A stretch of 64,000 nt of DNA from Terriglobia bacterium. Its GTDB lineage: Bacteria > Acidobacteriota > Terriglobia > Terriglobales > Acidobacteriaceae. The stretch covers positions 124,001 through 188,000 of the forward strand of contig JAIQEY010000002.1 in NCBI GenBank assembly GCA_020073565.1, read 5' to 3'. Below the pieces are notes generated by a model. That model was not told the DNA's origin. It saw only the letters and a program-made list of their open reading frames with translations, and did not search any database. Shown here in pieces: positions 34,864-44,008 of this stretch (position 1 is the first letter of the stretch; every line of letters begins with the position of its first letter). Both the position numbers and the translations under genes were made by a program.

Positions 34864-35865
34864 CTAGAAGAGAGGCACGCTTGCGAGTGGGACGAGTGGC
34901 AGCGTCTGCAGATCCTGCGCTTGTGCTGCGCCAGCCGTGAGGTCCGGGAGGATAGCCTCAATGATAGTAGATTCCTCACCGGAATATTCCGAGAGCAATC
35001 GGATGAGTTTCTTTCGGGGATAGACCAAAACTGCGGACTCTAGAGGAAAACGGTTGACGCGTGCCCAAAGAAAGCAAACGTGTTCGTGCGCACCAGCGAG
35101 CGTTAGCAATGCGACGTAGAAATTGCGAAACTGTCCGAGCGTATATGTGCCCACGGAAATATTCTGGTATCGACGGAAGAGACCTGATAGTCGCGTTGCA
35201 TACATCTCCCGTAATGCGGCCTTAAGGCGATCTGTGTGTCCAATGTTTACTCCGAGTAGGCCTTTACCTCGCGAGGATCGCAGCGCTTCGTCGAAGAGTT
35301 TCCTCAGCTGCTGCGTGGGGGGTGGCAGGACCCCCTCGTCCGGAGCAAAGATCGTGTTCAAAGGCCTGATGCCTTTCCCATATGCATTTACCCTTCTGGC
35401 CAATTCGGAGTCGCCGGAATGGAAGCGTATGGTGGTACGGTCCACTAGCTCCGCCGAATACAGATTGGCGTGCCATGCGGGAAAATCGATACAGAACATG
35501 AAGTAATTCCATGCAACTTCAAACGCAGCAGCGCATTCCGCTGCTACCCGCGTGGACCATCGAAATCTGCTGGGCGCGCATAGAGCATTCTTGGCATACT
35601 GTCGACAGAATCTGCGCATTTGCTCCGCCGCCCGGCCGAGATTCATAACGGCGACCTTGTGGGTTCCACTGCCGTACTGCGAGGGATCTATGGATAGCTC
35701 AAGTCGTCTCAGAACCTCCGTTAGCGAAAGCCAGGTCGCGAGGTTCCACTCACGCTTAAGAAGTTCGAGAGATTTGTAACAATTGTCGCTCTGGCGCTGT
35801 AGTGCGCCTATTGTGTGGATAAACTCTGGCGAACTCTCCGTTTTGGTCTTCGGAGTCATTGGCAT
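34864..35865 (-). CDS. Hypothetical protein, probable 5' part of a frameshifted gene
   Basis: The 333-residue frame starts at ATG 35865 behind AGGACAATC. It is mostly helical and rich in aromatic residues (RWSTRVAAECAAAFEVAWNY; LWARVNRFPLESAVLVYPRK), with no known domain. The C-terminus ends in an odd low-complexity LQTLPLVPLASVPLF just where the next frame takes over, which suggests the native protein continued into the nuclease-like frame. It lies upstream of that gene on the same strand and is separated from groEL by a terminator. Base composition is less GC-rich than in groEL or the epimerase. Confidence 0.55.
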   Translation of the reverse strand: MPMTPKTKTESSPEFIHTIGALQRQSDNCYKSLELLKREWNLATWLSLTEVLRRLELSIDPSQYGSGTHKVAVMNLGRAAEQMRRFCRQYAKNALCAPSRFRWSTRVAAECAAAFEVAWNYFMFCIDFPAWHANLYSAELVDRTTIRFHSGDSELARRVNAYGKGIRPLNTIFAPDEGVLPPPTQQLRKLFDEALRSSRGKGLLGVNIGHTDRLKAALREMYATRLSGLFRRYQNISVGTYTLGQFRNFYVALLTLAGAHEHVCFLWARVNRFPLESAVLVYPRKKLIRLLSEYSGEESTIIEAILPDLTAGAAQAQDLQTLPLVPLASVPLF

Positions 35866-35891
35866 GATTGTCCTAAAATCGAGGAGGGAAG

Positions 35892-35917
35892 CAAAAGCCC
35901 CGCCTTGCGGCGGGGCC
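35892..35917 (-). terminator. Intrinsic terminator of groEL
   Basis: On the minus strand GCCCCGCC-GCAA-GGCGGGGC, an 8-bp GC stem with a 4-base loop, is followed by TTTT. It lies 45 bases past the groEL stop. Confidence 0.85.
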
Positions 35918-35961
35918 TTGGTCTTTACTGACGGCTGAGAGCTGATAGCTGACAGCTGCCT

Positions 35962-37641
<1,680 letters not shown>

Positions 37642-37752
37642 CTATCGAATGATTGTGCAGGCGCTCGGCCTGCGGAATGTTTTGCCGCTAGCTACTAGCT
37701 CCTGGCTACTAGCAAGCAGCTCCTTCGCTTCGCTCAGGATGACAAATTGAAA

Positions 37753-38082
37753 CTACTTTCTCGATCCGGCGGTTTCTTTCTTCGCGGCGCCGGAGAGAAC
37801 TCCGAGAACTTCTTCTTCGCGCATGATGATGAAGTCTTCACCATCAATCTTGATCTCGGTGCCGGAATACTTTCCGAACAGGATGCGATCGCCCTCTTTC
37901 ACGTCGAGGGGACGAACCTTGCCCTCTTCGCTGATCTTGCCCTTACCGGCGGAGATCACTTCGCCCTCCTGCGGTTTGTCCTTGGCCGAGTCGGGGATGA
38001 TGATTCCGCCACGGGTGGTTGCGGCTTCTTCCACGCGACGAACCAGGATGCGGTCGTGCAGGGGAGTAAACTTCGTAGCCAT
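37753..38082 (-). CDS. groES: 10-kDa co-chaperonin GroES
   Basis: The 109 residues carry the conserved [19 protein letters not shown] start, the mobile loop [15 protein letters not shown], and [26 protein letters not shown]. It caps the GroEL ring. The C-terminus is some ten residues longer than usual ([13 protein letters not shown]). It is first in the operon, with the CIRCE operator and promoter about 70 bases upstream. Confidence 0.97.
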   Translation of the reverse strand: MATKFTPLHDRILVRRVEEAATTRGGIIIPDSAKDKPQEGEVISAGKGKISEEGKVRPLDVKEGDRILFGKYSGTEIKIDGEDFIIMREEEVLGVLSGAAKKETAGSRK

Positions 38083-38147
38083 GTTTGCTGCTCCTTTCGT
38101 GATTTTGGTGATCTTAAACCTTGAGGTTTTCTAGGAATCCGGGGCTG

Positions 38148-38174
38148 TTAGCACTTGAGCCCGTCGAGTGCTAA
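38148..38174 (-). promoter_or_regulatory. CIRCE operator (HrcA site)
   Basis: TTAGCACTT, nine bases and GAGTGCTAA match the CIRCE inverted repeat at all but one arm position. It lies between the promoter and groES, where HrcA would block transcription until heat shock. Confidence 0.95.
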
Positions 38175-38203
38175 TTGTAGGAATATGAGTGGCCGATTGT
38201 CAA
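38174..38203 (-). promoter_or_regulatory. Sigma-70 promoter of groES-groEL
   Basis: On the minus strand TTGACA (38198-38203), an 18-base spacer and TACAAT (38174-38179) fit a housekeeping promoter. The -10 box abuts CIRCE, the expected repressor layout. Confidence 0.85.
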
Positions 38204-38355
38204 GCAGAGGACGAGATAATCTGGGTATATGTTTGACAAGTCTTTTGTTTACAGCGTATTAATATGATTCTAGCAAACGTGCAACAACTCTGGGGCCGAT
38301 CGGGTAGGAAGGTTTGCGGTGACAGATCTGGCGGGGCTGCTTAGAATGGGGTGCC

Positions 38356-38784
38356 ATGAAAAGACGTGTTGCTTTTGTGCTTGCGGGGGTGCTGTCCGTG
38401 GGGTATTTGGCGGCCCAGGACGACGAAGGGCCAGTGGCTTCGTTGCGATTCCTGGTCGTGAAGGATGCGAATGGGAAGCCGGTCAAGAATGCCGCGGTGA
38501 TTATGCATCCGGTGAACCGCAAGGGAAAGCAGGAACGCGGAGGGATGGAGTTGAAGACCGATCCGGAGGGGCGAACGAGCTTTGATGGCATCCCGTATGG
38601 ACTGCTGCGGGTGCAGGTGCTGGCGCAGGGTTTTCAGACCTTCGGCGAGGACTACGACATCAACAAGCCGGACATGGAAATCAAGATCAAGTTGAAGCGT
38701 CCGGCGGGACAGTATTCGATTTACGAGAAACATCCGGAGGAAAAGAAGGACGATCAGAAGCCGCCCGATCAGAAGCCTCAGTAG
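38356..38784 (+). CDS. Secreted protein with carboxypeptidase-regulatory-like beta-sandwich
   Basis: A signal peptide (RVAFVLAGVLSVGYLAAQ) is followed by a domain of about 85 residues of the CarboxypepD_reg type: VVKDANGKPVKNAAVIMH, DPEGRTSFDGIPYGLLRVQV and GFQTFGEDYDI. The tail is rich in Lys, Asp and Pro (EEKKDDQKPPDQKP), so it may be disordered. Such transthyretin-like folds are widely used as adhesive or structural modules. It is a single gene, and its function is unknown. Confidence 0.75.
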   Translation: MKRRVAFVLAGVLSVGYLAAQDDEGPVASLRFLVVKDANGKPVKNAAVIMHPVNRKGKQERGGMELKTDPEGRTSFDGIPYGLLRVQVLAQGFQTFGEDYDINKPDMEIKIKLKRPAGQYSIYEKHPEEKKDDQKPPDQKPQ

Positions 38785-38799
38785 GAACATGTTCTTTTT

Positions 38800-38820
38800 C
38801 ACCACAGAGGCACAGAGGAA
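38800..38820 (+). repeat. CCACAGAGGCACAGAGG dispersed repeat
   Basis: ACCACAGAGGCACAGAGGAA; variants recur at 39440-39463 and 45674-45705. All lie in gaps between genes. Confidence 0.6.
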
Positions 38821-39024
38821 AATCTGGGATTGCAGGCGAGGCCATGGCGAACGCTGCCATGGCCGTTGGCTTTTTTGGCGTTGGTGGATTTGTAGAAAAA
38901 GACATCGGCTGCAAAGCCTGATGGAACGCGGCCCTTGGCGGTTGGCAACATCGAGTGCCGGCAATGAACTTCCTGCTTTGCGAGCAGGTGACAGATCCGG
39001 CGGGGTGGCCTACAATCGGCTCCC

Positions 39025-39387
39025 ATGAGTGCGCCGGAACTGACCGTGGAGCGCTACGCCGGAGTGGCTGACGACCAGCGGATTCTGTTGCTGCACGGTC
39101 CGCTGACGATTGAAACGTCAACCCATTTCGAGCGGGCGGTGCGCAGCGAGAGCGCGGAAACGATGATTCTCGACTTCACCGATGTGCCCTACATCGATTC
39201 GGTCGGACTGGGGTCGCTGGTGACCACCTATGTCTCACACCAGAAGACGGGCCGGTGCCTGGTACTGACCGGCGTTAAACCGAGGGTCCGGAGGATTCTG
39301 GAGATCACCAATGTGCAGAAGTTCTTCATGACATTTGAAACTACGTGGGAAGCGGTGGAAGCACTGGCTAATACGGGGACGGCGTAG
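39025..39387 (+). CDS. STAS-domain anti-sigma factor antagonist
   Basis: The 120-residue single STAS domain resembles SpoIIAA/RsbV: ILLLHGPLTIETSTHFERAV, then the phospho-acceptor loop DFTDVPYIDSVGLGSLV, with the conserved Ser in the DSxGLG-like motif. Such proteins are released by dephosphorylation and bind an anti-sigma kinase. No RsbW-type kinase or sigma gene is adjacent. The start ATG lies directly after a CTCCC stretch, with no strong ribosome binding site. Confidence 0.88.
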   Translation: MSAPELTVERYAGVADDQRILLLHGPLTIETSTHFERAVRSESAETMILDFTDVPYIDSVGLGSLVTTYVSHQKTGRCLVLTGVKPRVRRILEITNVQKFFMTFETTWEAVEALANTGTA

Positions 39388-39439
39388 GGAAGTCAGATTG
39401 CAGTCGTCGCGGTGACTCTACCTGTGCTGACACGGTTCT

Positions 39440-39463
39440 TTACCACGGAGGGCACAGAGGAAA
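39440..39463 (+). repeat. CCACGGAGGGCACAGAGG dispersed repeat
   Basis: TTACCACGGAGGGCACAGAG then GAAA, a variant of 38800-38820, just before the EVE-domain gene. Confidence 0.6.
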
Positions 39464-39483
39464 ACGGGATCTAGGGTTTTTCC

Positions 39484-39864
39484 ATGAACTACCTTTTGAA
39501 AACTGAGCCTACAGTCTATTCGTTTGCAGACCTGGAGCGCGAGAAGAACACGATCTGGGATGGGGTAACGAATCCGGTCGCGGTGAAACATCTGCGGGAG
39601 ATGAAGGCGGGCGAACGGCTGGTGATCTATCACACGGGCGAAGAGAAGAGCGCGGTGGGGACGGCGTCGGTCGTGTCGGTGGACGCGAGTGATGTGAAGA
39701 ATCCGCAAGTGAAGATCAAAGTGGGGAAAGTGATCGGCGCGCCCAGGACGCTGGCGGAGATTAAAGCCCACATGCTGTTCGCCGATTCGCCGCTGGTGCG
39801 GCAGGGGCGGTTGAGCGTGGTGCCGCTGAGCGAGGCACAATACGCGTGGCTGGTGGGAGAGTAG
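39484..39864 (+). CDS. EVE-domain protein
   Basis: The 126 residues are a complete EVE domain: MNYLLKTEPTVYSFADLERE, TIWDGVTNPVAVKHLREMK, GERLVIYHTGEEKSAVGTA and a C-terminal PLVRQGRLSVVPLSEAQY. EVE folds are PUA-like and bind modified bases in DNA or RNA. Members are found in restriction or RNA-modification settings as well as alone. Here it is solitary, so a housekeeping role is as likely as defence. Confidence 0.92.
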   Translation: MNYLLKTEPTVYSFADLEREKNTIWDGVTNPVAVKHLREMKAGERLVIYHTGEEKSAVGTASVVSVDASDVKNPQVKIKVGKVIGAPRTLAEIKAHMLFADSPLVRQGRLSVVPLSEAQYAWLVGE

Positions 39865-39916
39865 GGCGGAAGTTAGAAGTCAGAATGCAGAAGGAACAGG
39901 GCGGGAGGGAGTAGGG

Positions 39917-39976
39917 GTCCTTCGACTCCGCAGAACGATTCGCTTCGCTCTTCGTCCTGCTCCGCTCAGGATGACA
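39917..39976 (+). repeat. CCTTCGACTCCGC...CTCAGGATGACA dispersed repeat, copy 1
   Basis: It starts GTCCTTCGACTCCGCAGAA and ends CCGCTCAGGATGACA. The element recurs at 61604-61660, and its tail alone at about 37730 and 47525. Confidence 0.65.
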
Positions 39977-39987
39977 CTTTACGGATA

Positions 39988-40023
39988 AACCCACTCATCG
40001 CAAAAAGCGCGATGAGTGGTGCA
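39988..40023 (+). repeat. CACTCATCGC hairpin repeat, short copy
   Basis: CCCACTCATCGC, a six-base loop and GCGATGAGTGG: the same stem as in the 105-base repeats at 33.1 and 34.0 kb, but with a different loop and no tail. Confidence 0.6.
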
Positions 40024-40042
40024 CCCGCGGTTTTCGTTTCGA

Positions 40043-41290
40043 TTAGGTTTTGTTCCACGAGAGTTCTGGTTTCCTTGCGAATTTATCCGCCCACTGAATG
40101 CGGCCGGTGGCCTGCATCACCACGAAGAGCGTGATCACAGAAATGATGGTGATGGCGAGACCGGTGAAACCCTTCCAGAAGAATGCGTACGAGAACACCA
40201 CCAGATAGATCAGCTGCGCTGATCCCGCCTGCAAAGCCGCGAAACGGATTCCCGCCACCAGTCGGAGATAACTTACCACCAACGTGATGGAGACGATGGA
40301 CGAGATCGCCATCGCCGTGTGGATCGAGATGTGGTCCACCAGGTAGGCGAGCAGCAGATGGAAAGCGAAGAACGCGGCGGCGAGAAAAAAGTAATTCATG
40401 GGATGAAGGTTGATGCCGCGCATGGTCGTGATGATGAACATCAGAAAAAAGAAGAAGAAGAGCGAAACAGGAGCGAAGAAACTAACCTGCCCAGCGAGCG
40501 GTCCCGGTTGTAATTTCTCCGGCATTTCCATTCCGATCTGAAACCCAGAGACTAAATCAAAGTAGCGCCAGGTAAGTTCCCAGCCATCGTTGGTTGTCTT
40601 TTTATCGGTGGGGGAGAGGGTGTCATCGGCAAAGTCGATGTCGCTGAAGTTGGTGTGCATGACGAGAGAGAAATTGTGTACTTGGGCGACTCCGTCCGCG
40701 AGTTTATAGCGCCAGCGGTCCAGGCCTTGAGAACGGTAGGCGACGTGGAGAAGAGCCGCCTGGCCGGGGTTGAACGGCACCCGGGCAACGGCTCCGCTCT
40801 CGTCGGTGGAAATACTGGCTGGTTGACCGTTGAACGTCATGATGAGGCCGTCGTACAAAGCCTTTTGAGCGGGGAAGGGCAGGCGGAGAACGAGCGTGCC
40901 GGGAACCGCGGTGGTGTTGTGGAAATCATAGTCACCGGCGAAGTCGACGACGTACGTGCTGTACCAGAGCAAGCCTTTCTGGCGATGGTCGAGCTTCAGG
41001 TTCACGGTGAGGCGAGTCGAATCGAGCAGCAGAACCGTGGTGCGCTCTACCTGCTCATTGCGCACGATGGGGATGCCGTTTTCTTTCGAACTGACGGCGA
41101 CGGTTTCCTTCCAAATGACGTTGGCGGAGAGCGGAGCCTGCTCTTGCGCGGTGCCCCAGGTGGAGGCGACGTGGCCTTTCAGTTGATCGTCGCTGCTGTG
41201 AGTACGGTCCATAACAGTGGCGCCCAGGATCATCCAGGCAATCGAGGTGCAACCGAAGATAAAGATGAGAGCTGCGATGTGTCGAAGCAA
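40043..41290 (-). CDS. CreD-like inner-membrane protein
   Basis: The 415-residue protein has an N-terminal helix, a large periplasmic domain with Ig-like strands (about 40-280) and four to five C-terminal helices. The INLHPMNYFFLAAAFFAFHLLLAYLVDH region (about 300-330) resembles CreD, an inner-membrane protein linked to envelope-stress responses in proteobacteria. No CreBC genes are adjacent. TTG 41290 is preceded by AAGGAGGCTACTC, a near-perfect ribosome binding site, which decides the start. Confidence 0.75.
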   Translation of the reverse strand: MLRHIAALIFIFGCTSIAWMILGATVMDRTHSSDDQLKGHVASTWGTAQEQAPLSANVIWKETVAVSSKENGIPIVRNEQVERTTVLLLDSTRLTVNLKLDHRQKGLLWYSTYVVDFAGDYDFHNTTAVPGTLVLRLPFPAQKALYDGLIMTFNGQPASISTDESGAVARVPFNPGQAALLHVAYRSQGLDRWRYKLADGVAQVHNFSLVMHTNFSDIDFADDTLSPTDKKTTNDGWELTWRYFDLVSGFQIGMEMPEKLQPGPLAGQVSFFAPVSLFFFFFLMFIITTMRGINLHPMNYFFLAAAFFAFHLLLAYLVDHISIHTAMAISSIVSITLVVSYLRLVAGIRFAALQAGSAQLIYLVVFSYAFFWKGFTGLAITIISVITLFVVMQATGRIQWADKFARKPELSWNKT

Positions 41291-41359
41291 GAGTAGCCTC
41301 CTTCAAGGTTTTGCCGAGTGGCAAGAGTTTTAGTAGCTGCCATGCATTGTAATAGGATG

Positions 41360-41378
41360 TACTTTGCAAGGTAAAGTA
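41360..41378 (-). promoter_or_regulatory. Inverted repeat upstream of the CreD-like gene
   Basis: TACTTTGCAAGGTAAAGTA has six-base arms TACTTT/AAAGTA. It lies 70 bases before the CreD-like start and is a possible repressor site. There is no known motif match. Confidence 0.4.
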
Positions 41379-41517
41379 GTTCATCTTGATCTTTCACAAT
41401 GACGTCTTCAGGTTTGGTTGCATCCTGTGTGCCAGCCCCGGATTTAGCCACCCGATCCGTTAAAGCTCAACGGGACGCACGTTTAGGAGACGCGGCGGAA
41501 CGGCGGCGGCTCAATCG

Positions 41518-41547
41518 AGAAAAGGCGTGTTGGTTGAAACACACCTT
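41518..41547 (-). terminator. Intrinsic terminator after the RDD gene
   Basis: On the minus strand GGTGTGTT, a six-base loop and AACACGCC (one G-T pair) are followed by TTTTCTC, 37 bases after the RDD gene stop. Confidence 0.6.
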
Positions 41548-41581
41548 GTGTCAGGACGGATACGAAAAGGTGGAGCAGTCG

Positions 41582-42265
41582 TCAGGCTATCCCCGACAGC
41601 AATCCGGTGATGACCAGTGCCGAATCGGCCATCGCGGCCAGGAAGAAGGCCAGGACAAACCGTCCTCCGCCTCGCAGGTTCTGCGGCGGAACCGCGGAAC
41701 GGCGGCACACAATGGTATGGGCCCACTCATCGCCGTGACGCTGCTGCTGCGGAGTCTTCTGCATGCTGAAGTAGCCGATCAGTCCGAAGAAAAGGCCGTC
41801 CACCAGATAGGCGAGCGATCGGACGAAGGCTGGGCCGAGCCGGCATGGGGAACCATCCTCTTGCACCACCGTCATGCCCAGAAGGAATTTGCCAGGCGTG
41901 CTTCCGTGGAAGCCTTCGCAAATTGCTTCCAGAGCGATTGAGCCCAGCAGGGCCATCACAAACAGGGCAATACCGTCGGGTTTACGGTAGTGCGCCAACG
42001 GCGTGGGCCTATGCTGTAAAGCGGCGGCGACCGCTACCAACACTCCAAAGAAGATTCCACTGCCAATCGAGATGGCGTAGTGAACGATGAGGTCAATGAC
42101 GCGGGCGGCCACGCGCGGCCAGAAACTTACTCCCGGCAATGCTCCCGGCTGTCCCGAGTATGCATCAAGAACAGAAAGGTGGAGTCCTTCCGACTGCGAC
42201 GGGAGATCCGACTGCGACGGGAGATCAGGCTGCGGCGGGAGTTCGGGTAAGGGCATGATGGACAT
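41582..42265 (-). CDS. RDD-family membrane protein
   Basis: After a short proline/serine-rich head with a repeated PSQSDLPSQS motif (from GAC-GGG-AGA-TCC units at 42195-42240), residues 55-175 form an RDD domain. FWPRVAARVIDLIVHYAISI supplies the Arg and Asp-Asp-type positions, and a GKFLLGMTVV helix follows. There are four to five membrane helices. RDD proteins include Na+/Li+/H+ exchangers, but most have no known function. I chose ATG 42265 with TTGGGGGATTGCA upstream; a longer frame upstream is not supported. Confidence 0.82.
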   Translation of the reverse strand: MSIMPLPELPPQPDLPSQSDLPSQSEGLHLSVLDAYSGQPGALPGVSFWPRVAARVIDLIVHYAISIGSGIFFGVLVAVAAALQHRPTPLAHYRKPDGIALFVMALLGSIALEAICEGFHGSTPGKFLLGMTVVQEDGSPCRLGPAFVRSLAYLVDGLFFGLIGYFSMQKTPQQQRHGDEWAHTIVCRRSAVPPQNLRGGGRFVLAFFLAAMADSALVITGLLSGIA

Positions 42266-42365
42266 TGCAATCCCCCAAGTAAGGTCGACGGTATTCCCCG
42301 GTGGCGAGCAATATACACGCAGTCCGAATAAGTGTCTAACAAAAGATGGATAACGGACAGGCAGG

Positions 42366-42674
42366 TCAGGTGCGGATAACGCGTTCGGGGCAATCCGGTT
42401 CCGGGCAGGCATAGGTGACGTGGTTGCGCTGACGGTCGAGGCTGATGATGAACATGGGGCGTCCGTGGCGGTCGCAACTGGGCTGATCGCGCGTGAGGAC
42501 TGGGGCCTCGCCGAGTTTGGGGGTGACATAGCCGACGCGCTCTCCGAAGCAGCGGTGGCAGAATCGGTCGGTGCAGCGGAAGAAATCGATGGAGTAGTCG
42601 GCGTTATAGGGCGCGAGAGCGAGTTCCATGGTGCGGTAATGCTTGTCGCAGAGGGGCAGGATGTCCGACCGCAT
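42366..42674 (-). CDS. Small cysteine- and histidine-rich protein, unknown
   Basis: The 102 residues contain five or six Cys/His groups (LCDKHY, FRCTDRFCHRCFGERVG, PSCDRHGRPMF, YACPEPDCPE), which suggests two zinc-knuckle-like sites. The sequence is compact and has no signal peptide or helix in the membrane. I recall similar proteins in acidobacterial genomes but no function. ATG 42674 (MRSDILPLCDK) was chosen because the domain begins there; a longer frame upstream is repeat-like. Confidence 0.65.
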   Translation of the reverse strand: MRSDILPLCDKHYRTMELALAPYNADYSIDFFRCTDRFCHRCFGERVGYVTPKLGEAPVLTRDQPSCDRHGRPMFIISLDRQRNHVTYACPEPDCPERVIRT

Positions 42675-42833
42675 GCGTAGGGAGTGTAGCACCAGGTAAG
42701 GAGGGCAGTTGCCGGTTTCTGGTTGCCAGTTGCTAGGGAGAGTCGAGGCAACGGTGCGAGCTTCCCACACGCCACGTATTTGCGACCTCCCGGGCGCTGC
42801 TTCGCGAGCAGGGATGCCCGCGCCACACAAGCA

Positions 42834-43979
42834 CTAACCGATGTAGCGGAGGGCGTCTACTATCCCCAGGTTGGAGGCGCGATAGGACGGGATTAGGCCG
42901 CTAACCACACCGACAAAGCCGGCGACGAGCATAACAACCAGCGCGGTGGCTTTAGTCATGTGCATGGAAACGGGCATGCCGATGCCGGGGCGGGCCAGAA
43001 AGAGGATAGCCACGGTTCCAAGCAAAGTACCAAGCGTGCCGCCGATCAGAGAGATGGCGATGGATTCGCTCAGCAGCAGTCTGAGGATGCTACCGCGGGT
43101 AAAGCCGAGAGTCCGCAGGACGGCGACTTCGCGCGTACGCTCGCGGATCGACATGGCCATGGTGTTGGCGCAGACCAGCAGCGTAGTGAAGACGACGGCT
43201 CCGCAAATGCTCAGAATAAAGGCCTTCACGTTACCCATGGTGGCAATCCAGTCGAGTTTGAAAGCTTGCTCGCTTTCGCTCTTGGTGGGAACTGGCGTGG
43301 AATGAAACATTTCGTCGATGGCATGAGCGGCACGCGGCATGTTCTCGGGAGTGTCGACACGGGTGAAGTAGAACCCAGCCGAGTTTTTGAACCAGTCCAC
43401 CGATTCTTCCAAATACTTGGAATTGAAGAAGAGGCCGCTGGTCGGTGGGTCAATGGCGTAGACGCCGCGCAGGGTGAGGTCGAGATTAGTGGGGAAAATG
43501 GTGCCTTGGAGGTGGATGCGGTCGCCGATCTTCCAGTGGTGCTTGCGGGCGAGATCGATGTCGGCGACGCAGCCAGTGCGATCGCGCTTCCAGGCGGCAA
43601 ATTGGTCTGAAGAGATGATCTTGTCGGCGGCGACTTCGAAGTATTCATCCGGGTCGGTGGCCAACTGGGCGAAGAAGTTTTCGGGCTTGTCGTCGATGTA
43701 TTTGCCGCCGAACCAGGTCATGGGGACAACGTGCACAACGCCGGGAACGGTGCGGATTTTATCGCGGTAGTAGATAGGAAGGAAGTTGGCGAGCGAAACT
43801 TTGTGGCGCGTCATGATGCGGAGAGCGGAGTCGGGCGCACCCTTGTCGATATAGAAGCTGCGCCAGAAGCAGAGCATGATGCTGAGCAGGAGCAGCGAAA
43901 ACGCGATGCTGGCCACGGTCAGCAGACTGCGGCGCTTGTTGCGGAAGGCGGACTTGGTGACGAAGCGAGTGAGGGTCAT
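42834..43979 (-). CDS. FtsX/MacB-type ABC transporter permease (DevC-like)
   Basis: The 381 residues have an N-terminal helix (LLTVASIAFSLLLLSIMLCF), a periplasmic MacB-PCD-like domain (about 45-255) and three C-terminal helices typical of FtsX: FILSICGAVVFTTLLVCANT with RERTREVAVLRTLGFTRG, then SIAISLIGGTLGTLLGTVAI and the last one. The family works with a LolD-type ATPase to move lipoproteins, peptides or signals across the envelope. No ATPase gene is adjacent, so it is an orphan here. It ends in a conserved-looking PSYRASNLGIVDALRYIG. Confidence 0.85.
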   Translation of the reverse strand: MTLTRFVTKSAFRNKRRSLLTVASIAFSLLLLSIMLCFWRSFYIDKGAPDSALRIMTRHKVSLANFLPIYYRDKIRTVPGVVHVVPMTWFGGKYIDDKPENFFAQLATDPDEYFEVAADKIISSDQFAAWKRDRTGCVADIDLARKHHWKIGDRIHLQGTIFPTNLDLTLRGVYAIDPPTSGLFFNSKYLEESVDWFKNSAGFYFTRVDTPENMPRAAHAIDEMFHSTPVPTKSESEQAFKLDWIATMGNVKAFILSICGAVVFTTLLVCANTMAMSIRERTREVAVLRTLGFTRGSILRLLLSESIAISLIGGTLGTLLGTVAILFLARPGIGMPVSMHMTKATALVVMLVAGFVGVVSGLIPSYRASNLGIVDALRYIG

Positions 43980-44008
43980 GCAAGCGTCCCTTCGAGGATT
44001 TTACACCG

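Noticed and set aside
41230..41451. 73-codon minus-strand frame before the CreD-like gene
   Set aside because: It overlaps the CreD-like start, its ribosome binding site and the inverted repeat; most likely regulatory DNA.
42266..42826. N-terminal extension of the RDD gene up to 42826
   Set aside because: The extra 187 residues are Ser/Thr/Ala-rich and lie in another frame of the cysteine-rich gene; a good start with a ribosome binding site is at 42265.
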